A stretch of DNA of 64,000 nucleotides from assembly GCF_047511655.1 (NCBI RefSeq), contig NC_133398.1, positions 38,631,638 through 38,695,637 on the forward strand, given 5' to 3'. The position numbers and the translations under genes are program-made. The stretch is from Castor canadensis (Eukaryota; Chordata; Mammalia; Rodentia; Castoridae). The first letter of the stretch is position 1, and each line of letters begins with the position of its first letter. Below, piece after piece: positions 10,076 through 29,930 of the stretch. Below the pieces are notes generated by a model that worked only from the letters and a program-made list of their open reading frames with translations, was not told where the DNA came from and did no database searches.

Positions 10076-10080
10076 CTCAG

Positions 10081-10087
10081 ATAAAAG
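10081..10087 (+). promoter_or_regulatory. CCL27: TATA-like box of CCL27
   Basis: ATAAAAG lies 48 bases before the CCL27 start codon, leaving room for a short leader. A TATA-type promoter fits an inducible, tissue-restricted chemokine. Confidence 0.6.
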
Positions 10088-10128
10088 GTAGGGGAGAGGA
10101 GGAGAAGGAAGTATCTAGGCTGAGCAGC

Positions 10129-10794
10129 ATGAAGGGACTCTTGCCTACCAGTGGCCTCCTTCTGCTATTGTTGCTCCTAATTCCAGAGCCTGGAGTGGGT
10201 AAGTTCTTGGGGGTATAGAAGGCTGGGTGAATGGGCCAGAGGGAAAGGAGCCCAGGAAGTCCAACCCCTAGCTATTTGATGGAGCAGTTCTGAGTCCAAC
10301 CTTTCTGAACAAATGGTCCCATTCTTCTATAGCATTGCCGCTGTCACCCAGCACTACCTGCTGTACTCAGCTCTACCGACAACCACTCTCCAACAAGCTA
10401 CTGAGAAAGGTCATCCAGGTGGAACTGCAAGAAGCTGATGGAGACTGTCACCTACAGGCTTTCGTGTGAGCTCTGCCCCTACCCTTAACACCCCTGACTT
10501 ACTGATGTTGATCCCAATCCCCAGCCCCCAACTGTTAATTCTGATGCCTACTGAGGTTTTCATCTAGCCTTTGCCCCTCCTGGACTCTAACCTTATCCCC
10601 AAGCTATGGGCACAGCTTTGGACCTTTCCCTTCCTAGGCTTCACCTGGCTCGACGCAGTGTTTGCATCCATCCCCAAAACCGCAGCTTGGCTCGGTGGTT
10701 TGAGCGCCAAGGGAAAAGACTCCAGGGGACTCTCCCCAACTTGAATCTGGGATTGCAAGGGAAAATGGCATACAGCCCCCAACAGCCAAAATAA
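10129..10794 (+). CDS. CCL27: C-C motif chemokine 27 (CTACK)
   Basis: Coding exons are 10129-10198, 10333-10465 and 10638-10794, giving 119 aa. The protein is secreted: MKG followed by a Leu-rich signal peptide to about residue 23. The mature part has the adjacent cysteines of a CC chemokine at 33-34 and the partner cysteines at 62 and 77, with VELQEADGDCHLQAFVLHLA nearly identical to mammalian CCL27. It draws CCR10-bearing memory T cells to skin. The C terminus ends KMAYSPQQPK, about seven residues longer than human and close to the mouse form. The AATAAA signal overlaps the stop codon. It converges with IL11RA, as in human. The identity is secure. Confidence 0.97.
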
Positions 10795-10798
10795 TAAA
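10793..10798 (+). terminator. CCL27: CCL27 poly(A) signal
   Basis: AATAAA begins inside the TAA stop codon, so the 3' untranslated region is very short. Confidence 0.8.
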
Positions 10799-10848
10799 GC
10801 AGCATTGAACAACAATCTGAGTGTGACCGCCAAAACATCCTCATTCTC

Positions 10849-10854
10849 TTTATT
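10849..10854 (-). terminator. IL11RA: IL11RA poly(A) signal
   Basis: TTTATT on the + strand is AATAAA on the - strand, about 370 bases past the IL11RA stop and about 50 bases from the CCL27 signal on the other strand. Confidence 0.75.
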
Positions 10855-11221
10855 TTGAGTCTTCACAGTCCCTGCCATGGCCAACAGCCAAGAACCCACA
10901 CACATTCTCCAGGCACTTACATACATACTTGCAGAAAACACATATTCCCTGCCTCACATATATACAGTCACATATGGACACAGACATACACATCTACACA
11001 CATGCTCAGGTGGACCTCCACCTCTGGGATGACATCAGAGATCCAGACATCTTCCAGCTAGCAAGTTTGTAATACAGGATCTCAAGGAAATGGGCTCTGA
11101 ACAGAACTTCCAGCTGAGACTTCCATCCATAGGGATTACTGTCCTGCCTGGTTCTGTCCATCTAGCCACACCAGCAAGACAAGAGTTACAGGTGGAATCA
11201 GATGAAGTTCTCCTGGGTCCT

Positions 11222-16816
<5,595 letters not shown>

Positions 16817-16822
16817 CTACAG

Positions 16823-16825
<3 letters not shown>

Positions 16826-16861
<36 letters not shown>

Positions 16862-16874
16862 CTCTCTCTCTCTC

Positions 16875-16920
<46 letters not shown>
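16826..16920. repeat. Compound (CA)n(CT)n microsatellite
   Basis: About 17 CA units change directly to about 30 CT units, in the IL11RA intron about 95 bases upstream of the first coding exon. Confidence 0.95.
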
Positions 16921-16924
<4 letters not shown>

Positions 16925-16999
16925 TCAGTCCTGGGCTTGGGGCCCAGAACAAAAGCCGGAGGCAACAGACTGTGCCAGCAGCAGCCACCCCACACACAC

Positions 17000-18628
17000 A
17001 CACACACCGCCCTTGGCGCCCACCCTTGGCACCAAGGGTTGGCACTGGCTCAGCCACTCCCATTAACCCCTCCAATGCATCTGTTGGAAATTCTGGCATT
17101 CACCCCACCTGTCCAGGGCTAATCACTGCCTCTGACTAACCTGGGGCAAACCTTATCACCCTGAGGTAGGGGCAATAGACGGGTACAAACCCACCCTGTA
17201 ATCCCACCATGAGGCCCAGCCCTACTCTGATTGCCAAGCCTCTGGCCTGGGCCTGGCTCCTTGTTCTGGCTACTTGGTTCATTCAGCTGGGCCTGGCTTG
17301 AAATTTTGTTGGTCTCAAGCTTGTGAAGCTGGATGAGGCTAGGGTGCAGGCTGGGGCTGCAGAGTTAAGCGGATCCAGATGCCCTGGCTGCGCCAGAGGC
17401 TGGGGGTGGGCGAGAAGCCAGTAAATGGAAATGGAGACAGGGTGGCGGAGGGGGGAGGGGGCTGGGAGCCTGCAAGTACGGGGGCCTGGTGTGCGGGCCA
17501 CAGCACCAAGAGAAAATGTCCTCATTACTGTGATCAGGGACAGGAGGCGGTGAGGGTCGATGAGGTGAGGACTGACTTGGGGACAGTGAGAACTCAAAAA
17601 GCCTGAGCAGGAGCTAACAGTGTGTGTATATGGTGTGGGGAGGAATGCTAGGAAAGAGGATTTGGGTAGGGGGTGAGAAAGACAAAGGCAGTGGGGAAGG
17701 GGCAGATGGAAAGAAAGCCCCTGACAAGAGTGCCAAAAAAAGGAAGGACATGGACCCCTCCAGAGGAGGAGAGCTTCCATGTGTCTGTGTGTCAGAGTGG
17801 GTCTTGTTGGATCTCCCCTGGTCCCCCAGCCACATTTACCCTGCTTGGCCCGGCATACCTCGGTGATCACAGTGGCTGACTGTCCATAGCCTCCAGGACT
17901 TCCTCCTACCAGCTACACCACAGGCTCCTGCTCCACTCAGTTCTGGGACCCCAGATCCATCCCAGCCTTCCCCTCCCCCTTCCCTGCCCCGCCCCCTCTG
18001 GGTCCCAGAGCTTAGCCACCCCTAGCCAGGCCCCCTCCTCCCCTCCTATCACCTTCTCCCTCCTTCCTCTTTCTTCCTCCCTCCTCCCCTACTACCCCAG
18101 CCCCTGGGAAAGGAAGAAGCCTTCCCCCAGGCTAGAGTGGAAGTCACAGACACAACCTGGGTCAGCAAGGGATAGAGGAGGATTGTTTATGTTTAAGTCC
18201 CTGTCAGTAAGAGATTCCCTGTATTTTCACACAGCCACCAGTTCACAAAAAAAAAAAAAAAAAAAACCTCCTTTGAACACACGTGGACATAAACAAACAA
18301 ACAAACAAACAAAACAGACATAAACTCCTGTTCCCATTCTTTTCATTCTCCAGCAAATATTTCCTTAGGGCACAGCTGACTGTATTTCCAGGAGAAGGGA
18401 GGCCCAGGCTAGGGGAAAAAGGAAAGGCCAGAGTCCAGTTCCCCCTTCCCTGGAAGTTCCAATCATTTTTCACCTCCTGTTCACCCTTTCGGCCCCAACA
18501 CCAGGAAATGCCTTTGGTCCCTTGGTGCTAGATACACAAGATTCACACTTACCCTCACACTCACACTCTCAGATACTGTCACTCACAGTTACACTGTCAG
18601 GCATCTTCACTGGGACTCATATACTTAA

Positions 18629-18675
<47 letters not shown>

Positions 18676-19640
18676 GCCCCTGGGGTGGCAACACTCCTAG
18701 CTCCTGATCATGAGAAACTCCCAGGAGCTCTTAGCAATGGAGTATCAGCATCTCGTCATAGTTACAGGCCCCCAGGTAGCTAGAGACAAGAGTAAACAGG
18801 GAAGGTAAACATAGGGACACTGAGAGCATGAGAGCAGAACTAGAAAAGCAGATACACAGAGACACCTGGGGGAAAAAAACTGTGGCAACCCAGAGCAAAA
18901 TATCTCCAAGAAGATAGTCATGCAGAGAGGGGAAGAAATACAAGGAAACTGAGTCAGACAGGAAAACAGAAAATAATAAACCAGGGATGGAAACTTTTTT
19001 TTTTTTGGAGGTGCTGGATGGAACCCGGGGCCTGGCTCATGCTAGACAAGTTCTCTACCTCTGAGCTACATCCCTAGCCCCATGGAATAGAACAGAGGAA
19101 AAAGAAAGGAAAGCCACGTGTGTTGGGGATGGAGCTGTCCTTGTTGCAGGCTAAGTAGAAAGGTTAGTTGCACTGGCTATGAAAACGGGTTCCCAATTTA
19201 TGAACACAGCTATACTCCCATATGGTCTATGTTAGGACACAGGACACACACATAGTCACAAGTCTCACTCTTTCTCTGCTACTGCTGAAGTCACACCTTG
19301 GCACACACAAACCCAGCCACCCACTCTCACACTGGCAGACACAATCTTAAACCCCACAGAGACCTTCCCAGAACACATTCCCTGATGTGGTCACAACCCC
19401 TCTCTCACACAAACACACTGCCACATCCCACCAACCTACCCACTGACAGACAGACACAGACTCCCAGCCTTGCACCGCCACATGCAAACTCAGCTACAGG
19501 CACTCCCACCCACCCACACATTAGCTGACAGTTGCGCCAAGTGACACTCGGTTAAGGAGTCTCAACACGCTGACACCTTCGCACACAGACACCAGCTCAC
19601 AGTCACACAGACAACAGTCCATGGGTCACTCCGGATCATA
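17000..19640. other. First-intron region of IL11RA
   Basis: Contains a (TC)n run at 18631-18669, AAAC repeats near 18294-18312 and an antisense ID-like SINE at about 18992-19081. The rest, including CA-rich sequence near 19240-19610, is unassigned. Confidence 0.6.
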
Positions 19641-19649
19641 CACCACTCT

Positions 19650-19830
19650 GCCCCGCCCCCTCCTGCCAGGACTTTGTCGTCAACACCCTCCCGCCTCACC
19701 AGGCCTCACCTTCCGCGGCCGCCGCCGCCAGCGCCCTCGCCCTCGCCCTCTGCCCCGGCCTCTACTCCCTCCCGCCCTGGGCTCCCGCAGTGGGGGCGGC
19801 TCCGCCCAGGCGCCAATGGAAGGAGAGAGG
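19650..19830 (-). promoter_or_regulatory. IL11RA: IL11RA CpG-island promoter and noncoding first exon
   Basis: The GC-rich block with repeated GCC and CGCCCT motifs holds a - strand donor, CGCGGAAG/GTGAGG, so a noncoding first exon would end at 19710. A CCAAT motif (19812-19816 on the + strand, ATTGG on the -) and GGGCGG boxes lie upstream of it. The transcription start is inferred at about 19,780. Confidence 0.6.
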
Positions 19831-20140
19831 TGAAATAGGGGGGGCTCCGGACTCATTGGAGCCTCCAACTGCCAATCACTTCCACCCCCACCTCCTCCGG
19901 ACACTTCCTGTCCCGTCTGGGTCGGAGGAGTGTGCCTGAAGAGGATGCCCTGACTGGGTCTGAAGCTGGATTCATGAGACTTGGCTTGAAAGCCCCATCT
20001 TCCCCCTCCAAACTCTTCCCCCTCCCACATGTCCACAAACAAAGCCTCAGGTCCACGGCTCAGGAGCCACTGGGCAGGTGACAGGAGAAATTGAAGGTGC
20101 CTCTGACTCCAGATAAGATAAGGAGGTAGGCTGGTCTAAA

Positions 20141-20288
20141 CAGTGGTTCTCAAACTTTACTTAGTACTGTGGTTTTAGAACTGCCAAGCCCCATCCCATA
20201 CTAGTTAAATCCGAGTATCTGGAGGTTGAACCTGGACATGAGTGTTGTTTAAGACCGTGCAAAATGCAGCCAAAGCAGAGGTTGAGGT
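20141..20288 (+). mobile_element. MER5A-like hAT DNA-transposon relic
   Basis: It begins CAGTGGTTCTCAAACTTTAC, the MER5 terminal repeat, and ends near GAGGTTGAGG, a worn version of the other terminus. Confidence 0.75.
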
Positions 20289-20336
20289 CAGGGTGTGTCT
20301 GTGTGTTTATGTATGCCTTAAGAAACAACCACCCAG

Positions 20337-20540
20337 AGCCAGGCACTGGTGGCTCATGCCTGTATCCTGGAAGCTACTCATGAAGCAGAGATAAGGAGTG
20401 CATGGGAAGCCAGCCTGGGCAAATAGTTTGCAAGACCCTATCTCAAAATAGCAAACACAAAAAAGGGTTAGCAGAGTGACTCAAGTGTTTAGCAAGCCTG
20501 AGGCTCTGAGTTCAAGCCCGAGTACTGAAAAAAAAAGAAG
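20337..20540 (+). repeat. B1-ID SINE, sense
   Basis: AGCCAGGCACTGGTGGCTCA up to GTTCAAGCCCGAGTACTGAA with an A-rich tail. Confidence 0.8.
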
Positions 20541-21520
20541 AGGAAACAGCCACTTACCCAGTCCTCTAATCCATCTATTCCCCATCCTGGGGGGCTCAAT
20601 GGAGATGCCTACAAAATGCTTACTAGGTCTATCTAATCATCTTCCAGACCAGAGCAACATGTCTAAGTGCTAGACATCACCCCTCCAAGGTCTCGAGAAA
20701 AAAGATTCAGGACTGGAAGGCAGACAGCCAAGGTTCTTCTGGGCCAGGTCCAGTCACTGTCCAGACTTATTATTAATTTCCTCACCCAGAGATTCAGTTT
20801 CCATGGGAAAGAAAAGAGACCAAAAGTGTTCTGGCCATTCCTGCACTACTCACAAGCCTCACCTTCACCTTGAAATTTGCAAAGCACCAAATGGCATCTA
20901 GTTTTTTGAGTCACATTATCTGTTGTTTCCCCACTGTCACATGGGAAAACAGATCTAGATGGGAAGGGGTGGACCCAGGTTCATTCTGAGAACCACAGCT
21001 TCCTTCTAGGCCCTGGGGCTCCTACCTCTGACTGCCCCTTCCCTGCCAGAGCTGTTTTCTGCCTTGTGCAATGATTGGAGCATGGGGGCAACAGGTGTAC
21101 CGAAGCTGCACATACTGTACTTCAAAGTCTGAGGAAGCCAAGGACACAAAGCCACATGCACCAAAGCCACATGCACGCTCCCTACCCGCCCCTTCAGCCC
21201 CTGTGGGCTGGAGCAGAGCCAAGCTGCAGCCACTCACAAAGTCAGGGTTCTGGCTAGCAGCCCAGAGTCTGGCCACTGACCACTGGGATCAGAATTCTGC
21301 TCACCCTCTCCCAACCAACCCCTGAGGCCTGGGCTCAATGAGCTGACACCAGGCTTAGCAGTGAAGAGGGCTCTGGCCTTCCCAAACCCTAGTCATAGCT
21401 AAGAACATAAGATTTTAAAACACTTTGGTAAACTGTAATGATGTTTATATACCATGAATAAGAGAATTTATAGACCAGATGTGATGCCAAATATTACTTT
21501 TGTTCAGAGGTTTGAGGTGG
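20541..21520. other. Region between the IL11RA promoter and the GALT 3' end
   Basis: No gene recognised. The stretch 20,740-20,950 has MIR-like phrases but too weak to define. Any GALT-to-IL11RA read-through RNA would cross it. Confidence 0.5.
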
Positions 21521-21521
21521 A

Positions 21522-21716
21522 ATTTTTTTTTGGCAGGGCGGGGGGTGGGGGGGGAGTGGGGTGGGGGTGGTGTGAGACAGGGTCTTGCTATGCAGCCCAG
21601 GCTCAGGCTTACCAGGAACTCACTATATAGACCAAGTTGGGCTCAAACTCGCACTGATCCCCCTGCCTCTGCCTCCCAAGTGCTGGAATTACAGGCATGA
21701 GCTACTATACCTGACC
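21522..21716 (-). repeat. B1 SINE, antisense
   Basis: GAGACAGGGTCTTGCTATGC, then CTGCCTCCCAAGTGCTGGAA and TTACAGGCATGAGC: a monomeric B1 with a G-rich insertion near its start. Confidence 0.85.
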
Positions 21717-21856
21717 GGGATGGAATTTTTGCATTAAATTTTTGTAGGTCTGTAGGCAAGGAAAAGTGGTTAAAACCACACTTGGGCTTTAACCCAATAT
21801 CCCTAAAGATTAGAGTTCACACTCCTCTGGTGTGGGAATAAAGATCAAGAAGAAGT

Positions 21857-21862
21857 TTTATT
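21857..21862 (-). terminator. GALT: GALT poly(A) signal
   Basis: TTTATT on the + strand is AATAAA on the - strand, 70 bases past the GALT stop codon. Confidence 0.8.
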
Positions 21863-21931
21863 GATGCCACATTTGCCCAAACACCAGGTCCCAGTTCTCA
21901 GGCAGGATTCAGGGCCCTGTGGTCAGAATGG

Positions 21932-24989
<3,058 letters not shown>

Positions 24990-25009
24990 GAGGCTGCTCT
25001 GGAGATCGT

Positions 25010-25105
25010 CAGGAATGTCTGCCAGACCCGCGACTCACCCATTTCAGTCAGCTCTGCCCTCACCCCGCCCGCATGATTGGTCAGCCGCCAGCACGTGACA
25101 GCCTG
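25010..25105 (-). promoter_or_regulatory. GALT: GALT promoter with CCAAT box and CACGTG E-box
   Basis: Upstream of the ATG, the - strand reads CCAAT (ATTGG at 25076-25080 on the +) and GTCACGTGCT (CACGTG at 25092-25097). The E-box resembles USF/TFEB-type sites. No TATA box is seen. Confidence 0.55.
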
Positions 25106-25264
25106 AAGGGGCCGCGGGCCACCTGGGGGCGGGACTCAAGAAGGCGGAACACCACGCGGGATAACTTTCATGATCTCAAGTCCCCCCACTGCTCCAGAAA
25201 AACCTTTGACAAAACTGCCAACTGTAGAGTCCTTCTGCTCCAGGTAGCTTACAAGACTTCGCTT

Positions 25265-25425
25265 CTGCACACAGTCATTCATCTGCCCATTCATTCAGCA
25301 AATACTTACTGAGCTTCTACCATCTGCGGGACACTAAGGCTTTATGAAGAGCTTGGGGATGCCCCTGGGCGCACAAGTCAGGCATGGTCTCTGCTCTCCC
25401 GGAGTTTATAGTCTAGGATAAGTAA
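25265..25425 (-). mobile_element. LINE-2 3' end fragment, antisense
   Basis: CATTCATTCAGCAAATACTT, ACTGAGCTTCTACC and later GGAGTTTATAGTCTAGG are the reverse of the L2 terminus. Confidence 0.7.
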
Positions 25426-25622
25426 AAGTATGATCCTGGATCTGGACCCACAGTTACCTCAGTCACCTGCTAGTGACTATGGTGGATAAGAAGCAAACTT
25501 GGATCTGCTATAGTTGAGCCCTGAACCCTCAGGTGTTGCCTGCCTGGAGGAAAGGATACTTCACCATAACTACCTCATCCTCACCAACAGAAACAGGTTA
25601 GAAAAAAGAGCTAATCTCTCTT

Positions 25623-25626
<4 letters not shown>

Positions 25627-25669
<43 letters not shown>

Positions 25670-25672
25670 TCA

Positions 25673-25711
<39 letters not shown>
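25627..25711. repeat. Compound (CT)n(CA)n microsatellite
   Basis: About 19 CT units change to about 20 CA units with minor interruptions. Confidence 0.95.
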
Positions 25712-25713
<2 letters not shown>

Positions 25714-25779
25714 ATAACTCACAGACCAAAGATGCAAGAAATGGGTAGAGTCAGAGAGCTAGAAGAAATATTATAACGA

Positions 25780-25887
25780 GATCAGGACATGGTGGTACAT
25801 GCCTGTTAACTCCAGGACTGGAGAGGCTAAAGCAGGAGGATCATAACTTCAAGGTCAGCTTGAGCGATACAGCAAGACCTTACCTCA

Positions 25888-25918
<31 letters not shown>

Positions 25919-26185
25919 GCAAATTATAATATATAGTCTGGTATATATGTGCCAGACAGTGATATTCTTGTCTGTGGTCCCAGTTACTCTGGAAACTCTG
26001 AAGGCTGGGCCAGGTATGGTGGTGCAAATCCATAATCCCAGGTATGCGACAGGTAAAGGTAGGAGGATCACAGTCTGAGGCTGGCCCTAGGCAAAAAGCA
26101 TGAGACCCAATTTGAAAAATAAACTAAAAGCAAAAGGGGTTGGAGTTGTGGCTCAAGTAGTGGAGTCAAGTGCATTTTGAGTTTG
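25780..26185 (+). repeat. Two sense SINE copies
   Basis: A B1 unit (25780-25890) ends in eight AAAT repeats (25887-25918). A second B1-like/ID-like copy covers about 26008-26185. Confidence 0.75.
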
Positions 26186-26319
26186 AAAATGTAGAGAGGA
26201 GAGGACATCAGGAGCTCTGACCACTATCTGGGAAGTATCCTGCTCTTCTCCAAATTATTCTTCCATTGGACCAATTAGCTAACACTAGGATAGAATTCAA
26301 ATTAATTCCTTCCCTGGGA

Positions 26320-27010
26320 CTTTTTCTCTTTATTTATTTATTTATTTATTTGGTGGGACTGGGGTTTGCAGGGCTCCATGCTTGCAAAGCAGGTGCTCTA
26401 CCACTCAAACGACACTCCAGTCCATTTTTATGTGGTTATTTTGGAGATGTAGTCTCACAAACTTTTTGCCCAGGCTGGCCTCAAATTGCAATCCTCTGGA
26501 TGTCGGTCTCCCAAATAGCTAGGATTACAGGTGTGAGCCACTGACACCTGGCTTCCCCAGACACTTCTAAAGAGTCATCTAAATATTGTCTAAACTTCTT
26601 CCCCACTTCACAGTGGGGAACAGAGGCCTTAATGTTACCCAGAAAATGAGTGTCTAAACTGAGAGTTGGGGGTTTTTTTTTTGGGGGGGAGGGCATAGGG
26701 GAGTTGTTTGTTTTTGCAGTGCTGGAATCCAACCCACAGCCCCATGCATGCTAAGCAATTGCTCTGCTGCTGAGCTACACCCCCAGCCCCTCAACTGAGA
26801 TTTTTTTTTTTTTTGGTTTGAACTCAGGGCCTCACACTTGCTAAGCAGGCGCTATACTATTTGAGCCACTCTGCCAGCCCTGTTTTTCATGTTGGGTATT
26901 TTTGACAGAGGATCTTGTGAACTATTTGCTCCGGCTGGCTTTGAACCAAGATTCTCCTGATCTCTGCCTCCTGAGAAACTAGGATTACAGGTGTAGCCCC
27001 TGGCGCCCCT
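26320..27010 (-). repeat. Three antisense SINE copies
   Basis: Copies at about 26325-26555 (starting with TTTA repeats), 26670-26790 (ID-like monomer) and 26800-27010 (B1-ID dimer). Each starts with T-rich sequence followed by a GAACTCAGGGCC-type box. Confidence 0.8.
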
Positions 27011-27520
27011 CTCAACTGAGATTTTAATGCAGATTGCTAAGAAAATTCCCAGTTTTGTGAGATGCCTGTAAGACTTCAGAGGGACTCAGGACAGAAACCT
27101 CATGAACTAGGAACTGGACTGTAGTAGGGAAGCCCCTTTCCACAAGCCAGGCCAGGCTGCAAAATTGGGTCATTGGTCATTTACCTGATCTCTGCCCTTA
27201 GTCCTCAGTCTGGAATCCAAAGAGGCTACTAGTTAAGGGGCAGAGAGCAGGACTGAGAAGAGAATTTTACCTGCCCCACTGGCTGCAAACTGGTAAGAAA
27301 AAAAAAAAAAAAAAAAGGCAGGGGGAGGGGCGAGTGAGGGTAGGAGACCTGCTTTTCTACTCTTTGAGTGACAGGATTTTGGAGGCTACTCCATTTTCCT
27401 AGGAACACCAATATTTCAATGCTACTCCCTAAATCATGTCAAATGATTCCCTCTTTCAGGAACGTCTCCATATTTCTCCTCTCTCTGTGTCTCCCCCAGG
27501 GCATTCCACACACTCCTCCC
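27011..27520. other. Unassigned intergenic sequence
   Basis: An A-run at 27298-27316 and no named repeat or gene. Confidence 0.5.
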
Positions 27521-27524
27521 TCCC

Positions 27525-27745
27525 CCTTACCCACACACACTGGGAATTGAACCCTGGCCCCCACTCCTGTGCTCTACCACTTGAGTCACATCCTCAGCCC
27601 TTTTGTTTTTATTGTATTTTATTTGTTTTCATTTTTGAGATAGGGTCTGGCTAACTTTGCCCTGGCTAGGTTTGAACTCTCTATCCTCCTGCCTCCACCT
27701 CTGGTGTAGCTGTGATTATAGGCATTCAGTAGTATGCCTAGCCCC
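27525..27745 (-). repeat. B1-ID SINE, antisense
   Basis: CACTGGGAATTGAACCCTGG, CTCTACCACTTGAGTCAC and GAGATAGGGTCTGGCTAAC. Confidence 0.75.
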
Positions 27746-27837
27746 AGATCACTTTTTGGGGGAAGAGGGGAATATCCTAAATGGGGCCTCCTATCTAGAA
27801 ACTTGGAGAAGAGGAAAGATTTTTAAAAAGGGATTAT

Positions 27838-28320
27838 TGCTGGGAGTGGCGGTACACTCTTGTAATCCCAGCACTACAGAAGCTGAGGCCAGAAGATCCT
27901 GAGTTTTAGGCCTGTCTGGGCTACATAGCAAGACTGTCAAAAAAAAAAAGGGTCAGGCACCTGTGAGTCACACCTGTAATCCTAGCTTCTCAGGAGGCAG
28001 AAATCAGTACAATAGCAATTTGAAGCCAGATGGGAAAAGAGTTTGTGAAACCCTATCTCAAAAACACCCATCACATAAAAGGGCTGGTGCAATGGCTCAA
28101 GGTGTAGGCCCTGAGTTCAAATCCCAGTACCACAAACACCCAACACAAAAAACAACTGGCAGAATGGTTCAAGTGGTAGAGCACCTGCCTAGTAAGCATA
28201 AGGTCTTGAGTTCAAACCAGTACTGCCAAAAAGAAAAAGAAAAAAAAAGAAATGTAAAGAATTTCAATGGTAGAATGCCTAGCATTCATGAGGCCCTGGG
28301 TTCAATCACCAGTTCCACTA
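27838..28320 (+). repeat. B1 monomer, B1-ID dimer and ID-like copies, sense
   Basis: B1 (27838-27950), dimer (27952-28135), and two further ID-like units to about 28320, followed by an A-rich low-complexity stretch up to 28455. Confidence 0.75.
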
Positions 28321-28749
28321 CAATAATAATAATAGGGGCAGGGGGGAGAAATAAACCAAGCCTTGTATGCACATATGAATAATAAAAGAAAAATGAAAAA
28401 AATAAAAAAAAATAAAAAAATAAAAAATAAGGAAAATAATAATAATAATAATTCACAGGAAATGTGAGGAGCCAGACCTGGAAGTGGCATTTGTCTGCTT
28501 ATGTTTCATTGCTCACAATACAATCTCATAATACCATCTAACTACTGTAGAGTAGACTATGGAATGTAATCTGGCTGTCCAACAGCAAAAGGAAATGGAT
28601 CTGCAAATATAGCACTGTCTCTGCCACGTGCCCCTACTGAGAAATCTAATGACCATTTTCTATCATCTTATTGAACATTTCAATTATGTTTGATCCTTTA
28701 TTCCATCACTCCCACGTGGGAGGCTATTCATTCTAGTTCCTTTATGTTT

Positions 28750-29010
28750 TGTTTATATAACTAACACCTATAATGATCATTATGTGCCAGACACTAATTG
28801 CTTTAAAAATAAACTGTTTTTTTAAAAAAATTTTTAATAAAAAATAATTAACTGTTTTAAGCTTCACTACAATGAAGACTATAATGTACTTTAATTGATT
28901 CCATTTTACAGATAAGAAAACTGAAGTCACTGAGAGTTTAATTTGTTGAAGATCACACAGCTTGTAGATGGCAAGAGTCAAGCTTTGAACCTAGGAATCT
29001 AGGCAGTCCA
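28750..29010 (+). repeat. MIR SINE
   Basis: CCATTTTACAGATAAGAAAA then GATCACACAGCTTGTAGATG and CAGTCCAACTCCAGAGTTTC follow the MIR consensus order. Confidence 0.85.
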
Positions 29011-29029
29011 ACTCCAGAGTTTCTTTCTT

Positions 29030-29930
29030 CTTTTTTTGCATGCATGGTTGTATTTTCTTGATGTGCAGGATTGAACTAGGGCCTTTGCATGGTAGGCAAG
29101 TGCAGTACTCACCTCTGAGTTACACTCAAGCCTGTAGCTTATTTTTTTTTTTCCTTTCTTTTTTTACAGTACTGGGGCTTGAACTCAGGGCCTACACCTT
29201 GACCCACTCCAGCCCTTTTTTGTGAAAGTCTTTTCCAGATAGGGTCTCATAGAACTATTTGCCTGGGCTGGCTTCCAAGAGATCCTCCCAATCTCTGCCT
29301 CCTGAGTAGCTAGGATTACAGTGTGAGCCACTGGCTCCCAGCTTGGAGTTTATTAATAACCTCTCTATGCTGCCGCCTTTTTCTCTTTCGCTTCTCTTCT
29401 GTTGCTTATCCTTCAGCATGTGCCACTATGCCCTGTTCCATTTTTAGGTCTTTCTTGTGTGTGTGGTGGGGTTTTTTTGTTTTGTTTTTGTTTTTCTGGC
29501 AGTCCTGGGGTTTGAACTCAGGACTCACTCTTGTTAGGCAGGAGGTCTACCACTTGAACCATTCTGCCAGCCCTTTTTGGTGTTGGGTATTTTTGTGATA
29601 GGTTTCACAAACTTATTTGCCTGGGCTGGCCTCAAACCAGGATCCTCCTGATCACTGCCTCTTGAGTAGCTAGGATCACAGGTGTGAGCCACCAGTACCA
29701 GGCTATGAGGTTTAAATTATCACTTTTTTTCTTCTTCTTTTTTTTTTTTTTTTTTTTTTGCAGTTTGAACCTCAGGGCTTTGCACTTGCAAAACAGGTAC
29801 TCTTCAGCTTGAGCCACAGCTCCAGTCCATTTTGCTCCATTTATTTTGGAGATGGGGGTTTCATGATCCTCTTGATCTCAGCTTCCCAAATAGGTAGGAT
29901 TACAGGCTTGAGCCACTAGCACCTAGCAAT
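29030..29930 (-). repeat. Four antisense SINE copies in a row
   Basis: Copies at about 29036-29130, 29140-29345, 29480-29705 and 29725-29930, each with a reversed ID-like half and, in the last three, a reversed B1-like half. Confidence 0.8.
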
